Below, piece by piece: positions 16,577 to 24,499 of a DNA stretch of 34,039 bases. The DNA comes from Candidatus Nanopelagicales bacterium (lineage in GTDB: Bacteria > Actinomycetota > Actinomycetes > S36-B12). Within the stretch, counting starts at the first letter, position 1. The number at the start of each line of letters is the position of its first letter. The notes below the pieces were generated by a model. The model was not told the DNA's origin and made no database searches. It saw nothing but the letters and a program-made list of their open reading frames with translations. Location: positions 1-34,039 of the forward strand of contig JAPKAV010000012.1 in NCBI GenBank assembly GCA_028825115.1. Direction: 5' to 3'. The position numbers and the translations under genes were made by a program.

Positions 16577-17712
16577 GCGCGCCTGATTCAACAAATTTTA
16601 GTCAAGACATAGATTTAACTCGCATAGTCGTCACCTACCAGATAGATCCGGGTATCGGCGTGGAACCTGAGGCAGTTGCCGAAGCTATTCGCGCCGAGCA
16701 AACGATCGAATTTCCCTTTGACCTCGCTCCCACCTGGATTCAAAACGAAGTTGTTGGACGCATTGAAGGCATTGACCAACAAGTGGTCCAGATCAGTTAC
16801 CCGCTCGGAGTAACCGGCGGTGGTTTAGTGCAATTCCTTAACGTGCTGTGGGGGAATGTGTCACTACTCAATGGCGTCCGCATTATTGACCTGCAACTGC
16901 CCGCAGCATTTCTAGCTGGCTTTAGCGGACCACGATTTGGAATCTCGGGTGTGCGTTCAATTTTTAACGCACCAACGCGGCCATTACTCTGTACCGCTTT
17001 GAAACCCATGGGTCTCTCCCCCGAAGAATTAGGTGCAACCGCAGTCACACTCGCCCGTGCCGGCTTCGACATGATAAAAGACGACCACGGATTGGCCAGC
17101 CAACCATGGGCTCCTTGGGCCAAACGCGTACAAACAATTTCACGTCGTGTCTGCGAAATAGACGCAAGTAGCGACCACCACTCGGTGTACATGCCCGCAC
17201 TCAACGTGCCGGCTGATCAGCTGGTAGAGGCCGCCCACCAAGCAAAAGAGTGGGGCGCTGGCGCCCTACTTGTCCTGCCCGGCCTCACTGGATTCGACAG
17301 CTTGCGCGTATTGGCAGAAGACTCCGAACTAAACCTTCCCATAATGTCGCACCCCTCATTTTTAGGGTCAACGGTGGTCAACCCCCAGCAGGGTATTGCT
17401 CACGGAATCGTGTTTGGCACGATCATGCGGCTGGCTGGTGCCGATATCAGTATCTTCCCCAATTACGGGGGACGCTTTTCATTCTCTCAACAAGAATGTG
17501 AAGAGATCGCCCAGGCATGCGCCGTTCGCCTCGGCGGACTTGCTCCAATCTTTCCCAGCCCAGGCGGTGGCATGACACTTGATCGCGTTCCTGAGATGAT
17601 CGAGGTCTACGGCAATGACCTCACCCTGCTGATTGGCGGAGCACTCCACCGAGGAGACCTGTCCACCAATGCGCGCGCGATGGTGGAAATCGTTCACACT
17701 TCGCATTCATAA
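16573..17712 (+). CDS. RuBisCO-like protein (form IV), non-carboxylating
   Basis: A 379-residue homologue of the RuBisCO large subunit. The alignable landmarks are: PTW (54-55, RuBisCO Thr65-Trp66), WGNVSLLNGVRIIDLQLP (Asn95 = Asn123), TALKPMGLS (Lys144 = Lys175), GFDMIKDDHGLASQPW with Lys169 (= carbamylated Lys201) and Asp171 (= Asp203), His260, SPGGGM and IGGALHRG for phosphate binding. RuBisCO residues needed for CO2 fixation are changed: Glu204 is His172, Lys177 is Met, and loop 6 has no Lys334 (NYGGRFSF). So it enolises or cleaves a phosphorylated keto substrate instead. Known RLPs act in methionine salvage and as 3-oxo-isoapionate-4-phosphate decarboxylase or transcarboxylase; the neighbouring tetrulose-phosphate enzymes favour the latter type. 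Exact reaction unknown. Confidence 0.9.
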   Translation: MSAPDSTNFSQDIDLTRIVVTYQIDPGIGVEPEAVAEAIRAEQTIEFPFDLAPTWIQNEVVGRIEGIDQQVVQISYPLGVTGGGLVQFLNVLWGNVSLLNGVRIIDLQLPAAFLAGFSGPRFGISGVRSIFNAPTRPLLCTALKPMGLSPEELGATAVTLARAGFDMIKDDHGLASQPWAPWAKRVQTISRRVCEIDASSDHHSVYMPALNVPADQLVEAAHQAKEWGAGALLVLPGLTGFDSLRVLAEDSELNLPIMSHPSFLGSTVVNPQQGIAHGIVFGTIMRLAGADISIFPNYGGRFSFSQQECEEIAQACAVRLGGLAPIFPSPGGGMTLDRVPEMIEVYGNDLTLLIGGALHRGDLSTNARAMVEIVHTSHS

Positions 17713-18539
17713 TCATTACCGGCCGGACCTTGTGACCGATCCGGTTTTTTCACTAAAGCCTGGTTTGCGACAAAGTACGAAACGCCATTCGTTTCCCACT
17801 GTTCCAAAATTTGGGGGTCGGCATCTTCATCTGTGATCACAAGATCGAACTCGCTTAATGAAGCAACTTTGTGTAGCGCTACTTTACCAATTTTGGTGTT
17901 GTCCACGAGAAGATACTTTTTTTTCGATGCTTCCATCATGGCCTTCTTGACTCCAACCATCCGATCTTCTTGATGAAAAATCGATCGACCATCCACCGCG
18001 GGTGCGGACATAAACAAAGCGTCCCACCTCATATCGGCAATTTGAGCAAGGGCTTGTGAGCCAACGAAAGAGTCATGCATTGGGTCGTAACGACCACCGA
18101 TAGCAATCACCGTCATGTCGGCGGCATCTTGCAGCTCAGCCAGCCGTCTGAGCCCGGCCAAGAACGTTGTCGACACGTGAAGCGGAGCCCGCTCTGCTAG
18201 TCCAGAAGTCATGTGCAGCGCTGATGTTGAATCATCCAGGAGAATCGACATTCCTGGGTGCACAAAGGACAACGCATGTCGGGCAATGACATTCTTCTTC
18301 AAGGGTTCCACATCTTGGCGAAATGTCATCCGCGACTCGAAAACACTAGAAGGTTGCGCAGTAGCCCCACCATGAAATTTTCGCACGACTCCCCGATACT
18401 GGAGCTCGTCGAGATCACGATGAACAGTCATTATGGAGACATTGAATTCGTTGGCAAGCTCTTGGGCTGAACAGGATCCCTTCGCCGCTATCCGTTCCGC
18501 CATCATTGATCGCCGAACATCACTTTTTTTTGGACGCAT
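17694..18539 (-). CDS. DeoR-family transcriptional repressor
   Basis: A 281-residue regulator with an N-terminal DeoR winged helix (residues about 5-60: RRSMMAERIAAKGSCSAQELANEFNVSIMTVHRDLDELQYRGVVRKFHGGA) and a DeoR C-terminal sensor domain of the phosphosugar-isomerase fold (ILLDDSTSALHM, TVIAIGGRYDPMHDSFVGS, ALFMSAPAVD, KKYLLVDNTKIGK). Such proteins usually sense a phosphorylated sugar intermediate. A strong AAAGGAGGGG precedes the ATG. It is the last gene of the pfkB operon and overlaps the RLP gene tail-to-tail by 19 bp. The last 15-20 residues are encoded across the RLP terminator and look like an added tail. Candidate targets are the AATGTTAA-type sites at 20403-20421 and 33630-33645. 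Confidence 0.9.
   Translation of the reverse strand: MRPKKSDVRRSMMAERIAAKGSCSAQELANEFNVSIMTVHRDLDELQYRGVVRKFHGGATAQPSSVFESRMTFRQDVEPLKKNVIARHALSFVHPGMSILLDDSTSALHMTSGLAERAPLHVSTTFLAGLRRLAELQDAADMTVIAIGGRYDPMHDSFVGSQALAQIADMRWDALFMSAPAVDGRSIFHQEDRMVGVKKAMMEASKKKYLLVDNTKIGKVALHKVASLSEFDLVITDEDADPQILEQWETNGVSYFVANQALVKKPDRSQGPAGNDYECEV
17718..17750 (+). terminator. rho-independent terminator of the transketolase/RLP operon
   Basis: ACCGG (17718-17722) pairs with CCGGT (17741-17745), with an inner CGG/CCG pairing, and the stem runs directly into six T. It lies six bases after the RLP stop codon. The same bases encode the C-terminal residues of the DeoR protein on the other strand. Confidence 0.75.
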
Positions 18540-18599
18540 TTACCCCTCCTTTACCCTTCGAACAGGCAACTTTGGTATTTGTAACTGTACGCTCTCTAA

Positions 18600-19385
18600 C
18601 TAAGTTTGAGGAAAAAAAGCACCACACCGCATTAGAATTTGATTGAAACTATCAACGCTCCATGCAGAACGCCCGATAAAAAGTCCGTTCACCGATTCGA
18701 GTTCCACGAGTTCTCCCGCGTTCTCAGCGTCAACGCTGCCTCCATAAAGCAGTGGGATCTGCACCCCATTACCTAGATCTCCAAGTTGCAGTGCAAGTTG
18801 ATCTAGGACTTGCGCGACTTCAGCGATTGTGGGTTTTCTCCCAAATTCACCAATTGCCCATCTCGGTTCATAAGCGAACATGGCTTGGCCGTGTTCGGTG
18901 GGATCCATGAGTGAGAGTGCCTGCCCAACCTGATTTCTCACGAATGTGACATGGTCACCGGTGCTGCGAACTGCTTGCGACTCTCCCACACAAATCAGTG
19001 GAGTGAGACCTTGGTCAACAGCCGCGCGCACTTTGCGGGCCACGTCCTGATCGCTTTCGCCAAAGAACTCCCGCCGCTCGGAGTGACCGATTTCTACCAA
19101 TTGGGCGCCCGCGTCTTTGATCATGCGCATGGATACCTCACCGGTCATAGCCCCCTCCTCTCCCCAATGCGCATTTTGAGCTCCTAGTAAAAGCCTGCCA
19201 TCACGATTGGGGGCAGTTGCCAAGGTTGCCAATGCAGTTAACGGTGGTAGCACAAACGGCGTAATGCATGCAGGAACATGGGCAAGGTCGAGGGATTCAA
19301 GGTAGGACTGCGCTTCAACAATAGTCTTATTCATTTTCCAACTGGTGCCAATCCACATCGGAGTGCGCGTGTGGTCAATTTTCAC
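18600..19385 (-). CDS. triosephosphate-isomerase paralogue, probable L-erythrulose-1-phosphate isomerase
   Basis: A 261-residue TIM-fold isomerase. Catalytic residues are Lys17 in GTSWKMN (13-19), His101 in IGHSERR and Glu173 in YEPRWAIG, plus LYGGSV for phosphate binding. Glycolytic TIM has NWKMN at the first site; GTSWKMNKT is what I recall for the TpiA2/EryH/LerI group, which converts L-erythrulose 1-phosphate to D-erythrulose 4-phosphate. Start is GTG at 19385 with a weak ribosome site, 17 bp after pfkB. The presence of an RpiB-type isomerase and a DhaK/L-type kinase nearby gives the full tetrulose set, supporting the assignment over a housekeeping TIM. Confidence 0.83.
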   Translation of the reverse strand: MKIDHTRTPMWIGTSWKMNKTIVEAQSYLESLDLAHVPACITPFVLPPLTALATLATAPNRDGRLLLGAQNAHWGEEGAMTGEVSMRMIKDAGAQLVEIGHSERREFFGESDQDVARKVRAAVDQGLTPLICVGESQAVRSTGDHVTFVRNQVGQALSLMDPTEHGQAMFAYEPRWAIGEFGRKPTIAEVAQVLDQLALQLGDLGNGVQIPLLYGGSVDAENAGELVELESVNGLFIGRSAWSVDSFNQILMRCGAFFPQT

Positions 19386-19402
19386 TGTCTCAGACCGCCG
19401 AG

Positions 19403-20353
19403 CTAGGTCACTAAGTCAAGGGTCTTGGTGTGGGACATAAAATTTTGTACCACTGTAAGGTCCACAATTCCCGCGTCAGATCCCAACCCCGTCGCGACCA
19501 AACTCCCACAAGCCGAACCTAACCTCGCGGACTCAATGACCCCTAATCCTGAACACATGCCGTAAATCAACCCCCCGTTGTAGGCGTCACCACACCCGGT
19601 GGTGTCAACAACCTCTACTGAGTAAGCAGGGACCCGTTCCGTTCCCACATCGGCGGAATAAATCGCCGATCCGTACTCGCCCATTTTCAAGATAACGGTT
19701 CCCACTCCCTTATCGAGAAAGAGTCGAGCGATATCATCAGGTTTTTCTAGTCCAGTGATCATTTGTGCCTCCTCTAAATTGGGCATAAAAAAGTCTAGAA
19801 AAGGAAGACACGGTCGCAAAACTGACATCATGTCTTCCTGGGAGATACTCAAGACGTCCATGGTGGTGAGAGCCCCAGCGCTCTGAGCTCGCTCAAGCAC
19901 CGAGGCGGCGCCACTTCCATCGAATGAAGGCATCAAATAAGTGCCGCCAACATGAACGGCGTCGTAGCGGTCGAGTGAATCCAGATCAACGTCTTGAACA
20001 GAAAAGACTGCGTTTGCTCCCATGACATGCAGTGCAGGCCGTTCCCCATTCGGACGGATGGGCAGCATGGTCGAGGATGTTTGCACACCTTTCTTTGAGA
20101 CAAGGCCTGCGTCATCAATCCCAAAACGTTTCAGGATGCCACGAACGATGTGACCGATCTCATCGGAGCCCAAAGCCCCAATGCAAGTGACGTCAGCTCC
20201 GAGTTTTGCGAGGTCAACCGCAGTTCCCCCAGCCGTTCCGGCCACCGTAATTCGAATTTCTTCTATTAGCGCTATTCCTTGACCCTTGGGAATCTCAAGC
20301 ACGGGCCGGCCAAGCACATCTAAGATGTGAACACCTACGCAAGCAACCTTCAT
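19403..20353 (-). CDS. PfkB-family sugar kinase
   Basis: A 316-residue ribokinase-fold kinase. It shows the N-terminal substrate region ITVAGTAGGTAVDLAKLGADV, the middle FFMPNLEEAQMITG, and the ATP/anion-hole signature DTTGCGDAYNGG (250-261) with Asp256 as catalytic base; Cys replaces the usual Ala of GAGD. The family phosphorylates sugars such as ribose, fructose, KDG or tagatose 6-phosphate; the exact substrate is not evident. AAAGGA precedes the ATG. First gene of the pfkB-TIM-deoR operon and divergent from the Gfo/Idh dehydrogenase, so it likely phosphorylates an early intermediate of the same pathway. Confidence 0.88.
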   Translation of the reverse strand: MKVACVGVHILDVLGRPVLEIPKGQGIALIEEIRITVAGTAGGTAVDLAKLGADVTCIGALGSDEIGHIVRGILKRFGIDDAGLVSKKGVQTSSTMLPIRPNGERPALHVMGANAVFSVQDVDLDSLDRYDAVHVGGTYLMPSFDGSGAASVLERAQSAGALTTMDVLSISQEDMMSVLRPCLPFLDFFMPNLEEAQMITGLEKPDDIARLFLDKGVGTVILKMGEYGSAIYSADVGTERVPAYSVEVVDTTGCGDAYNGGLIYGMCSGLGVIESARLGSACGSLVATGLGSDAGIVDLTVVQNFMSHTKTLDLVT

Positions 20354-20402
20354 TTTTGATCCTTTCCCAGCAACTTCGAATCAAGAAACCACAGCGTCAT
20401 TA

Positions 20403-20421
20403 TTAGCATTATCTTAACATT
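20403..20421. promoter_or_regulatory. candidate operator between pfkB and the Gfo/Idh gene
   Basis: ATTAGCATTATC (20403-20414) is immediately followed by TTAACATT (20414-20421), giving two similar TTARCATT units about ten bases apart. ATTAACATTATC in front of xylA (33638-33649) differs from the first unit by one base, and the half-site TTAACATT is identical in both. On the + strand TTAACA (20414-20419) could also be the -35 box of the Gfo/Idh promoter, with TAACAC 16 bases later. A repressor bound here would block both divergent operons. Likely regulator: the DeoR protein; not proven. Confidence 0.5.
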
Positions 20422-20513
20422 TATAAGCCCTAAACTAACACTTACCGATACACTGGGGCCCTACTCTGATATTTCATTTGCTCACATCACTGATCACGTT
20501 CGGAGACAGCACC

Positions 20514-21713
20514 TTGACGCAGCAGAAATCCGAGAAAATCGGGATAGCAATGATTGGTCACGCATTCATGGGTAAAGCTCACTCGCAAGCTTGGCGAACC
20601 GTTGGTCGGGTCTTTGACACGCCATTGGAGCCAGTCATGCAGATAGTTGTGGGACGAGATGCGCAAACCACGGCAGACTCAGCGAAAAAGCATGGGTGGG
20701 CAGAAAGCGGTACCGACTGGAGGGAAGCAGTGACCCGCGATGACATTTCTATTGTCGATATCTGCACCCCTGGGTCTTCGCACAGCGAAATTGCTTTAGC
20801 CGCGTTGGCAGCTGGCAAACATGTTCTTTGTGAAAAACCGCTATCGAACACGATTGAAGAAGCACTCGGAATGGCACAAGCCGCAAAGAAGGCCGCGGCC
20901 CAAGGCATTAAATCCATGGTGGGCTTCAATTACCGCCGGGTCCCGGCCATAACTTTCGCAAGGACACTTGTTGAAAATGGCCGACTAGGAGAGATCTACC
21001 ATGTCCGAGCACGGTACTTACAGGACTGGATCGTTGATCCGGAATTTCCTTTGGTGTGGCGGTTACAAAAAGAAATTGCAGGGTCTGGTGCACTGGGTGA
21101 TATCGGCTCGCATATTGTCGACCTGACTCAATATGTCACGGGCGCACGCATCGAAGCAGTATCGGGAATTCTCAAGACTTTTATCACCGAGCGTCCCTTA
21201 CCCTCAAGCAGCTCGGAACTCACGGCCGAAAGTGAAGGCACGTCCTCTGGGATAGGAGTAGTAACCGTCGACGACGCCGCCGTGTTCAACGCGACTTTCG
21301 ACAACGGTGCACTGGGCACCTTTGAAGCTACTCGATTCGCTTCCGGTAGTAAAAATGATCTCGGCTTTGAAGTTTTCGGGTCTAAGGGATCAATCAAATT
21401 TAATTTTGAGGATATGAACGTCCTTTATTTTCATGATCACCAACTGCCCCCGTCCGAGGCCGGATTTCGCCGAATAATGGTGACGGAGGGTGACAGCCAC
21501 CCTTACATGTCAGCCTGGTGGCCACCAGGACACATTATTGGCTACGAGCACACCTTTACCCACGAGATCCTCGATTTCCTCACGGATATCGCGAATGACC
21601 ATTCGCCCACGCCGAGTTTTGAGGATGGCCTTCAGATACAACTTGTCCTTGATGCCGTTATTCGCAGTTCCGCTAATAATTCACAACTCACACAAGTGGA
21701 AAGGAAAATCTGA
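20514..21713 (+). CDS. Gfo/Idh/MocA-family sugar dehydrogenase
   Basis: A 399-residue NAD(P)-dependent oxidoreductase. The Rossmann start is [27 protein letters not shown] carries the conserved Lys of the family; [21 protein letters not shown] holds the catalytic Asp/His helix. The start is taken as TTG at 20514, with GGAG eight bases upstream, over a farther TTG at 20478 that would add 12 residues. The gene for a TIM-barrel isomerase follows after one base, a frequent pairing for oxidising and rearranging sugars or inositols. D-apiose dehydrogenase is one known activity in this family, but the sequence alone does not assign the substrate. Confidence 0.88.
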   Translation: MTQQKSEKIGIAMIGHAFMGKAHSQAWRTVGRVFDTPLEPVMQIVVGRDAQTTADSAKKHGWAESGTDWREAVTRDDISIVDICTPGSSHSEIALAALAAGKHVLCEKPLSNTIEEALGMAQAAKKAAAQGIKSMVGFNYRRVPAITFARTLVENGRLGEIYHVRARYLQDWIVDPEFPLVWRLQKEIAGSGALGDIGSHIVDLTQYVTGARIEAVSGILKTFITERPLPSSSSELTAESEGTSSGIGVVTVDDAAVFNATFDNGALGTFEATRFASGSKNDLGFEVFGSKGSIKFNFEDMNVLYFHDHQLPPSEAGFRRIMVTEGDSHPYMSAWWPPGHIIGYEHTFTHEILDFLTDIANDHSPTPSFEDGLQIQLVLDAVIRSSANNSQLTQVERKI

Positions 21714-21714
21714 T

Positions 21715-22722
21715 ATGCCCAGACAAATTGCCCTGCTGACCGCCCAATGGGCTGACCTACCCTTTGAAACCGTATGCAAGTTGGCCAGCGAATGGGGATT
21801 CGACGGTCTCGAAATTGCCTGCTGGGGTGACCATTTCGATGTCAATCGTGCACTTGCCGAGCCCGATTATGTTGCCGGACGGAAAGAAATCCTGGCACGG
21901 TACAACCTGAAAACTTGGGCACTCGCCAATCATCTTGTTGGACAAGCCGTGTGCGACAGTCCCATAGACGAACGTCACCGCGGAATCCTCCCAGACCGGA
22001 TTTGGGGAGACGGTGATGCCGAGGGTGTACGCAAGCGGGCCGCGGAAGAAATGAAAGACACTGCGCGAGCAGCTGCACTCATGGGGGTACCTGTCGTGGT
22101 CGGATTCACGGGTTCCTCAATTTGGCACACGGTCGCCATGTTCCCACCGGTTCCAGCTGAAATGATTGAACGTGGATATAAGGACTTTGCGGACCGCTGG
22201 AATCCCATTATTGATGTCTTTGACAGCGTTGGAGTCAAATTCGCACATGAGGTACATCCCAGTGAAATCGCCTACGACTACTGGACAACCAAACGCGCTC
22301 TGGAAGCTATCGGTCACCGCGAAGGCTTCGGGCTAAATTTCGATCCAAGTCATTTCATGTGGCAGGACCTTGACCCGGTGGGATTCCTATTAGAATTCAA
22401 AGATCGGATTTATCACGTGCACCTCAAGGAATCAAAACGCAAACTTGATGGGCGTAATGGACGCCTAGGATCGCATCTTCCCTGGGCTGATCCTCGCCGC
22501 GGGTGGGATTTTGTGACAACAGGACACGGTGATGTCCCTTGGGAAGACATTTTTCGAATGCTGAATTTCATCGACTTCGAATACTCCATGTCAGTGGAAT
22601 GGGAAGACGCGGGGATGGATCGCCTGTTGGGTGCCCCAGATGCACTTGCGTTTGTTCGCAAACTCGCCGAAATTGCACCTTCGGAGAAAGCGTTCGATGC
22701 CGCCTTCAGTTCACAACAGTGA
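21715..22722 (+). CDS. xylose-isomerase-like TIM-barrel sugar isomerase/epimerase
   Basis: A 335-residue protein of the AP_endonuc_2 (IolE/IolI/IolH-like) family. It begins [18 protein letters not shown], followed by [15 protein letters not shown]. Metal-site residues lie in FAHEVHP (Glu), NFDPSHF (Asp, His), VHLKES (His) and SVEWED (Glu). The ATG at 21715 follows AAAGGAAAA and comes one base after the dehydrogenase stop; the frame is open farther upstream inside that gene but is not coding there. Epimerase, isomerase or dehydratase activity on a keto sugar is expected from the family; the substrate is unknown. Confidence 0.87.
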   Translation: MPRQIALLTAQWADLPFETVCKLASEWGFDGLEIACWGDHFDVNRALAEPDYVAGRKEILARYNLKTWALANHLVGQAVCDSPIDERHRGILPDRIWGDGDAEGVRKRAAEEMKDTARAAALMGVPVVVGFTGSSIWHTVAMFPPVPAEMIERGYKDFADRWNPIIDVFDSVGVKFAHEVHPSEIAYDYWTTKRALEAIGHREGFGLNFDPSHFMWQDLDPVGFLLEFKDRIYHVHLKESKRKLDGRNGRLGSHLPWADPRRGWDFVTTGHGDVPWEDIFRMLNFIDFEYSMSVEWEDAGMDRLLGAPDALAFVRKLAEIAPSEKAFDAAFSSQQ

Positions 22723-22755
22723 TCCACACAATAGCCGGCGCCGCGGACATTCTTT

Positions 22756-23322
22756 TTACGCCTGCGGCTCTGCCTTTGTCGCGGGAATACCTTTGCAAAG
22801 GTCTTCATAGTACTCGCGAAGGTTCAACAACCTGCCGCCGAACGACTGCTGCAACTCTTGTGCCAAAGTTTCAGTTGGAAAAGCCGAACCGGTTTCCCGG
22901 CCAGTGATCAGGTAATTGTCCCCAGCAACCAAAATCGCGTTGAGCTCTTCCGATTCCAACTCTGCGGCCGTAACGTCAACACATGCCTCCCGAAGCTCAG
23001 CTAAATACTGATTCGGGTTGTTTATTAGTAGGACTTGGAATCCGTCACACGTAATTATTGCGCCCCCAATAGGTTCTTTTGTTGCCGGGTATTCAGTAAT
23101 CACCTGCTTGAGAACATCCGTCTCGTCTATTTCGCAGTCAAATCCAGCCCCGTTAATTTCGGTTATGGCTTGGCTTGGGCTAGTCCAATTCACCGGAGAA
23201 CCACTCGGTGCAGGGTCGCTCGATGTAGATGACCCAGCTCCAGATGAGCACCCACCCAGAATTGAGATCACACTGAGCGCTGACACCATAGTGAGCAAAT
23301 TTGCCCCACGAGATCTGAACAT
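22756..23322 (-). CDS. hypothetical lipoprotein
   Basis: A 188-residue protein with a signal peptide and lipobox (ISILGGC, lipid-carrying Cys25), then a Ser/Pro/Gly-rich linker and a small domain with three further cysteines (FDCEID, IITCDGF, REACVD) and a fourth near the C-terminus (EDLCKG). Two disulfides outside the cell are possible. AGAGGG lies a few bases before the ATG. It stands alone on its strand between two catabolic operons. I do not recognise a family; a cell-surface or envelope role is all that can be said. Confidence 0.75.
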   Translation of the reverse strand: MFRSRGANLLTMVSALSVISILGGCSSGAGSSTSSDPAPSGSPVNWTSPSQAITEINGAGFDCEIDETDVLKQVITEYPATKEPIGGAIITCDGFQVLLINNPNQYLAELREACVDVTAAELESEELNAILVAGDNYLITGRETGSAFPTETLAQELQQSFGGRLLNLREYYEDLCKGIPATKAEPQA

Positions 23323-23395
23323 TGAACCCTCTTAACTCTACCTAGACCGAATCCTCAAAATTCAGGCGTATCGAGCATGTCACCTGTAACATACA

Positions 23396-23418
23396 TATCG
23401 TCCTACTTTACGACGATA
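23396..23418. promoter_or_regulatory. inverted repeat upstream of the dhaK-like gene
   Basis: TATCGTC (23396-23402) and GACGATA (23412-23418) are perfect 7-bp arms around a 9-base spacer, about 70 bases before the GTG start of the kinase gene and inside the 163-bp divergent region shared with the lipoprotein gene. The size and position fit an operator better than a terminator. No matching regulator is known from the sequence. Confidence 0.4.
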
Positions 23419-23485
23419 CCGTTCCATACCGACAAGCAGGCTGAGATTGCCTACGACTAAGCACAAAAGGCCTATAGGAGTAAGT

Positions 23486-24499
23486 GTGAAAAAGCTGATA
23501 AATGATCCTTTCGATATGGTCGAGGAAATGGTTGACGGGTTCATCTCGGCCAATGACGACATTGTGAAGCGGGTCGGCCGCCGTTCGATTGCCCGTCTGG
23601 AAAGCCCCATTCCTAATAAGGTAGCCATCGTGGTTGGTGGTGGCTCAGGCCATTTGCCGGCATTTGCCGGGTATGTCGGTTCGGGCATGGCCGACGCCGC
23701 AGCTTTTGGTAACGTTTTCGCTTCGCCACCTGCCAAGCCAATAATTGAAGCGGCGCTGGCCTGCGACTCCGGGGCTGGTGTGGTCTTTATTTATGGCAAC
23801 TACGCCGGTGATTGTCTTAATTTTGATCGGGCTCAGGACACTTGCCGAGAGATGGGTCATGACGTCGAGTCCGTTGTCATGAATGACGACGTGGCTTCAG
23901 CACCGTCGAGCGATGCCCTTCGTCGCCGTGGCATAGGCGGCATGCTGTGGGTCTATCAGATTGCGGGAGCGAAGGCGGAGACTTTGGCTTCACTCGGGGA
24001 GGTCGTTGAGATCGCACACCGGGCAAATGAGAATACGCGAACAATCGGGGTTGGGCTGAGTTCGTGCATAGTTCCTGCGAATGGGAAAGCAACGTTCGCG
24101 CTCGCAGACGACGAAATTGAAGTTGGACTCGGGATCCATGGCGAACCAGGTATGAAAAGACAAAAAGTCGCACCAGTTGATGAAATAATTGAAGAAATGT
24201 TTGCGCAACTCATGGCGGATTTGGACTACCGCAACCAGCGAGTCGCCCTTTCAATAAACGGTCTCGGGGGGACGCCTGCAGAAGAGCTTTTTGTTGTTTA
24301 CCGAAAAGTCAAGGCGTTATGCGATGCACATGGAATCACTATTGCTCATAAAGCTGTGGGTGAGTTTGTTACCGCGCTGGAAATGGCAGGAGCGTCAATT
24401 AGTATTACTCGGTTGGACCTCGAGATGGAAATTTTGCTCAACGCCCCGGTCAATACATGCATGTTTAAAAAACTCCAACGTGAAAGTAGCTCTGCATGA
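23486..24499 (+). CDS. DhaK-type kinase subunit (dihydroxyacetone/tetrulose kinase)
   Basis: A 337-residue protein of the DhaK family, which binds the keto sugar covalently through a histidine and positions it for phosphorylation. The substrate loop reads GGGSGHLPAF (51-60; His56), where dihydroxyacetone kinases usually have GHEP; the hemiaminal-forming His217 is in GIHGEPG. GNVFASP and GLGGTPAEEL are also typical. GTG at 23486 is preceded by GGAG at 23477-23480; an upstream ORF extension has no ribosome site. The DhaL-type gene overlaps by 4 bp. Together with LerI- and RpiB-type isomerases a role as L- or D-erythrulose kinase is more likely than dihydroxyacetone alone. Family certain, substrate inferred. 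Confidence 0.88.
   Translation: MKKLINDPFDMVEEMVDGFISANDDIVKRVGRRSIARLESPIPNKVAIVVGGGSGHLPAFAGYVGSGMADAAAFGNVFASPPAKPIIEAALACDSGAGVVFIYGNYAGDCLNFDRAQDTCREMGHDVESVVMNDDVASAPSSDALRRRGIGGMLWVYQIAGAKAETLASLGEVVEIAHRANENTRTIGVGLSSCIVPANGKATFALADDEIEVGLGIHGEPGMKRQKVAPVDEIIEEMFAQLMADLDYRNQRVALSINGLGGTPAEELFVVYRKVKALCDAHGITIAHKAVGEFVTALEMAGASISITRLDLEMEILLNAPVNTCMFKKLQRESSSA

Noticed and set aside
16573-17712. Possible carbon-fixing RuBisCO
   Set aside because: Glu204, Lys177 and loop-6 Lys334 equivalents are missing and there is no small subunit or phosphoribulokinase gene, so it is a RuBisCO-like protein.
18600-19385. Glycolytic triosephosphate isomerase (tpiA)
   Set aside because: The GTSWKMN motif and the neighbourhood with a PfkB kinase, DeoR repressor and RpiB/DhaKL genes point to a tetrulose-phosphate isomerase paralogue; a housekeeping tpiA normally sits beside gapA and pgk.
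21490-21714. N-terminal extension of the TIM-barrel isomerase
   Set aside because: The extra 75 codons lie inside the dehydrogenase gene and resemble nothing; the ATG at 21715 has a good ribosome site and begins with the family N-terminus.
22723-22755. GC-rich palindromic CGGCGCCG plus T5 as a terminator after the TIM-barrel gene
   Set aside because: The T run does not follow the stem directly and the stem is only a few pairs, so I could not support a terminator.
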